Part shown: one piece after another, positions 24,331-24,430 of the stretch
How positions within the stretch are numbered: position 1 is the stretch's first letter
Layout of the letters: each line of letters opens with the position of its first letter
Assembly (NCBI GenBank): GCA_027065245.1
Contig: JAMOOS010000001.1
Location: 1 to 24,430 of the forward strand
Origin: Desulfuromonadaceae bacterium
GTDB taxonomy: Bacteria > Desulfobacterota > Desulfuromonadia > Desulfuromonadales > Desulfuromonadaceae
Direction of reading: 5' to 3'
Length of the DNA: 24,430 nt
Notes under the pieces: model-generated
Seen by the model: only the letters and a program-made list of their open reading frames with translations
Told to the model about the DNA's origin: nothing
Databases searched by the model: none
Made by a program: the position numbers and the translations under genes

Positions 24331-24430
24331 TTAAAACAGACCAGAGAGCTTGGCCAGAAAACCGGCCATGGAAATGGCAGAAAACACCATGGCAAACGAG
24401 AATAGCCGGAACGACATGGCGCGATTTTCC
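24331..24430 (-). CDS. C-terminal end of a probable membrane protein (cut by window edge)
   Basis: A minus-strand frame is open from the window edge and stops at 24331, encoding 32 residues that end FLAKLSGLF, with a hydrophobic helix-like stretch (FAMVFSAISMAGFLA). It converges on the kinase gene with 3 bases between the two stops, as expected of a real gene end. No function can be assigned and the frame could be chance. Confidence 0.4.
   Translation of the reverse strand, partial: ENRAMSFRLFSFAMVFSAISMAGFLAKLSGLF

Noticed and set aside
1..24430. CRISPR array, insertion sequence, prophage or rRNA operon
   Set aside because: No regularly spaced repeats, transposase or integrase frames, or rRNA sequence were seen on either strand.

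Overview
The window looks like chromosomal DNA of a Gram-negative, anaerobic, respiring bacterium, most likely a Desulfuromonadales/Geobacter-type member of the former Deltaproteobacteria. This is an inference from gene content: a ten-haem cytochrome paired with an MtrB/PioB-type outer-membrane barrel, several outer-membrane or exported proteins, a KamA-type radical SAM enzyme and a nitronate monooxygenase of the kind seen in anaerobes. No 16S rRNA or species marker is present.

Layout. (1) 1-2725 (+): the 3' part of an outer-membrane porin-like barrel with a strong terminator, then an exported protein with a proline-rich linker and FG-GAP-like calcium motifs. (2) 2793-5030: a KamA-family radical SAM gene (-) diverges from a two-gene unit (+), a double-ACT GcvR-like protein and peptide deformylase. 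(3) 5103-8215 (-): a CoA-disulfide-reductase-like flavoprotein and an exported protein built of four similar modules. (4) 8344-15169 (-): a housekeeping run read as lysR, an endonuclease III-like glycosylase, ileS, lspA, tRNA-Pro(CGG), plsY and mltG. It covers translation, lipoprotein maturation, phospholipid synthesis and peptidoglycan processing. (5) 15439-18945 (+): a predicted trans-outer-membrane electron conduit, a decahaem lipoprotein cytochrome followed by an MtrB/PioB-like barrel. A cysteine-rich LysR regulator lies divergently upstream. (6) 19105-19655 (+): a Phd/YefM-RelE toxin-antitoxin pair. (7) 19718-22565 (-): a PIG3-like quinone oxidoreductase and an OmpR/EnvZ-type two-component pair. 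(8) 22757-24327 (+): a nitronate monooxygenase overlapping a shikimate-kinase-like P-loop kinase, then the tail of a convergent membrane-protein gene cut by the window edge.

The most interesting observation is in the conduit. The MtrB/PioB-like frame carries one in-frame TGA at 18466-18468. The same frame then stays open for 159 more codons and ends in a typical barrel C-terminus. A GC-rich hairpin with a G-first triloop begins 17 bases after the TGA, where a bacterial SECIS element would be expected. The gene is therefore either a candidate selenocysteine-containing outer-membrane porin (Sec660) or a recently interrupted gene. The same protein has a CXXCH haem motif (residues 241-245), unusual for a barrel. 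The decahaem partner has a lipobox, and no surface cytochrome gene follows. Together these suggest a variant of the MtrAB/PioAB electron-transfer module, possibly controlled by the adjacent cysteine-rich LysR protein through a palindrome at 15199-15215.
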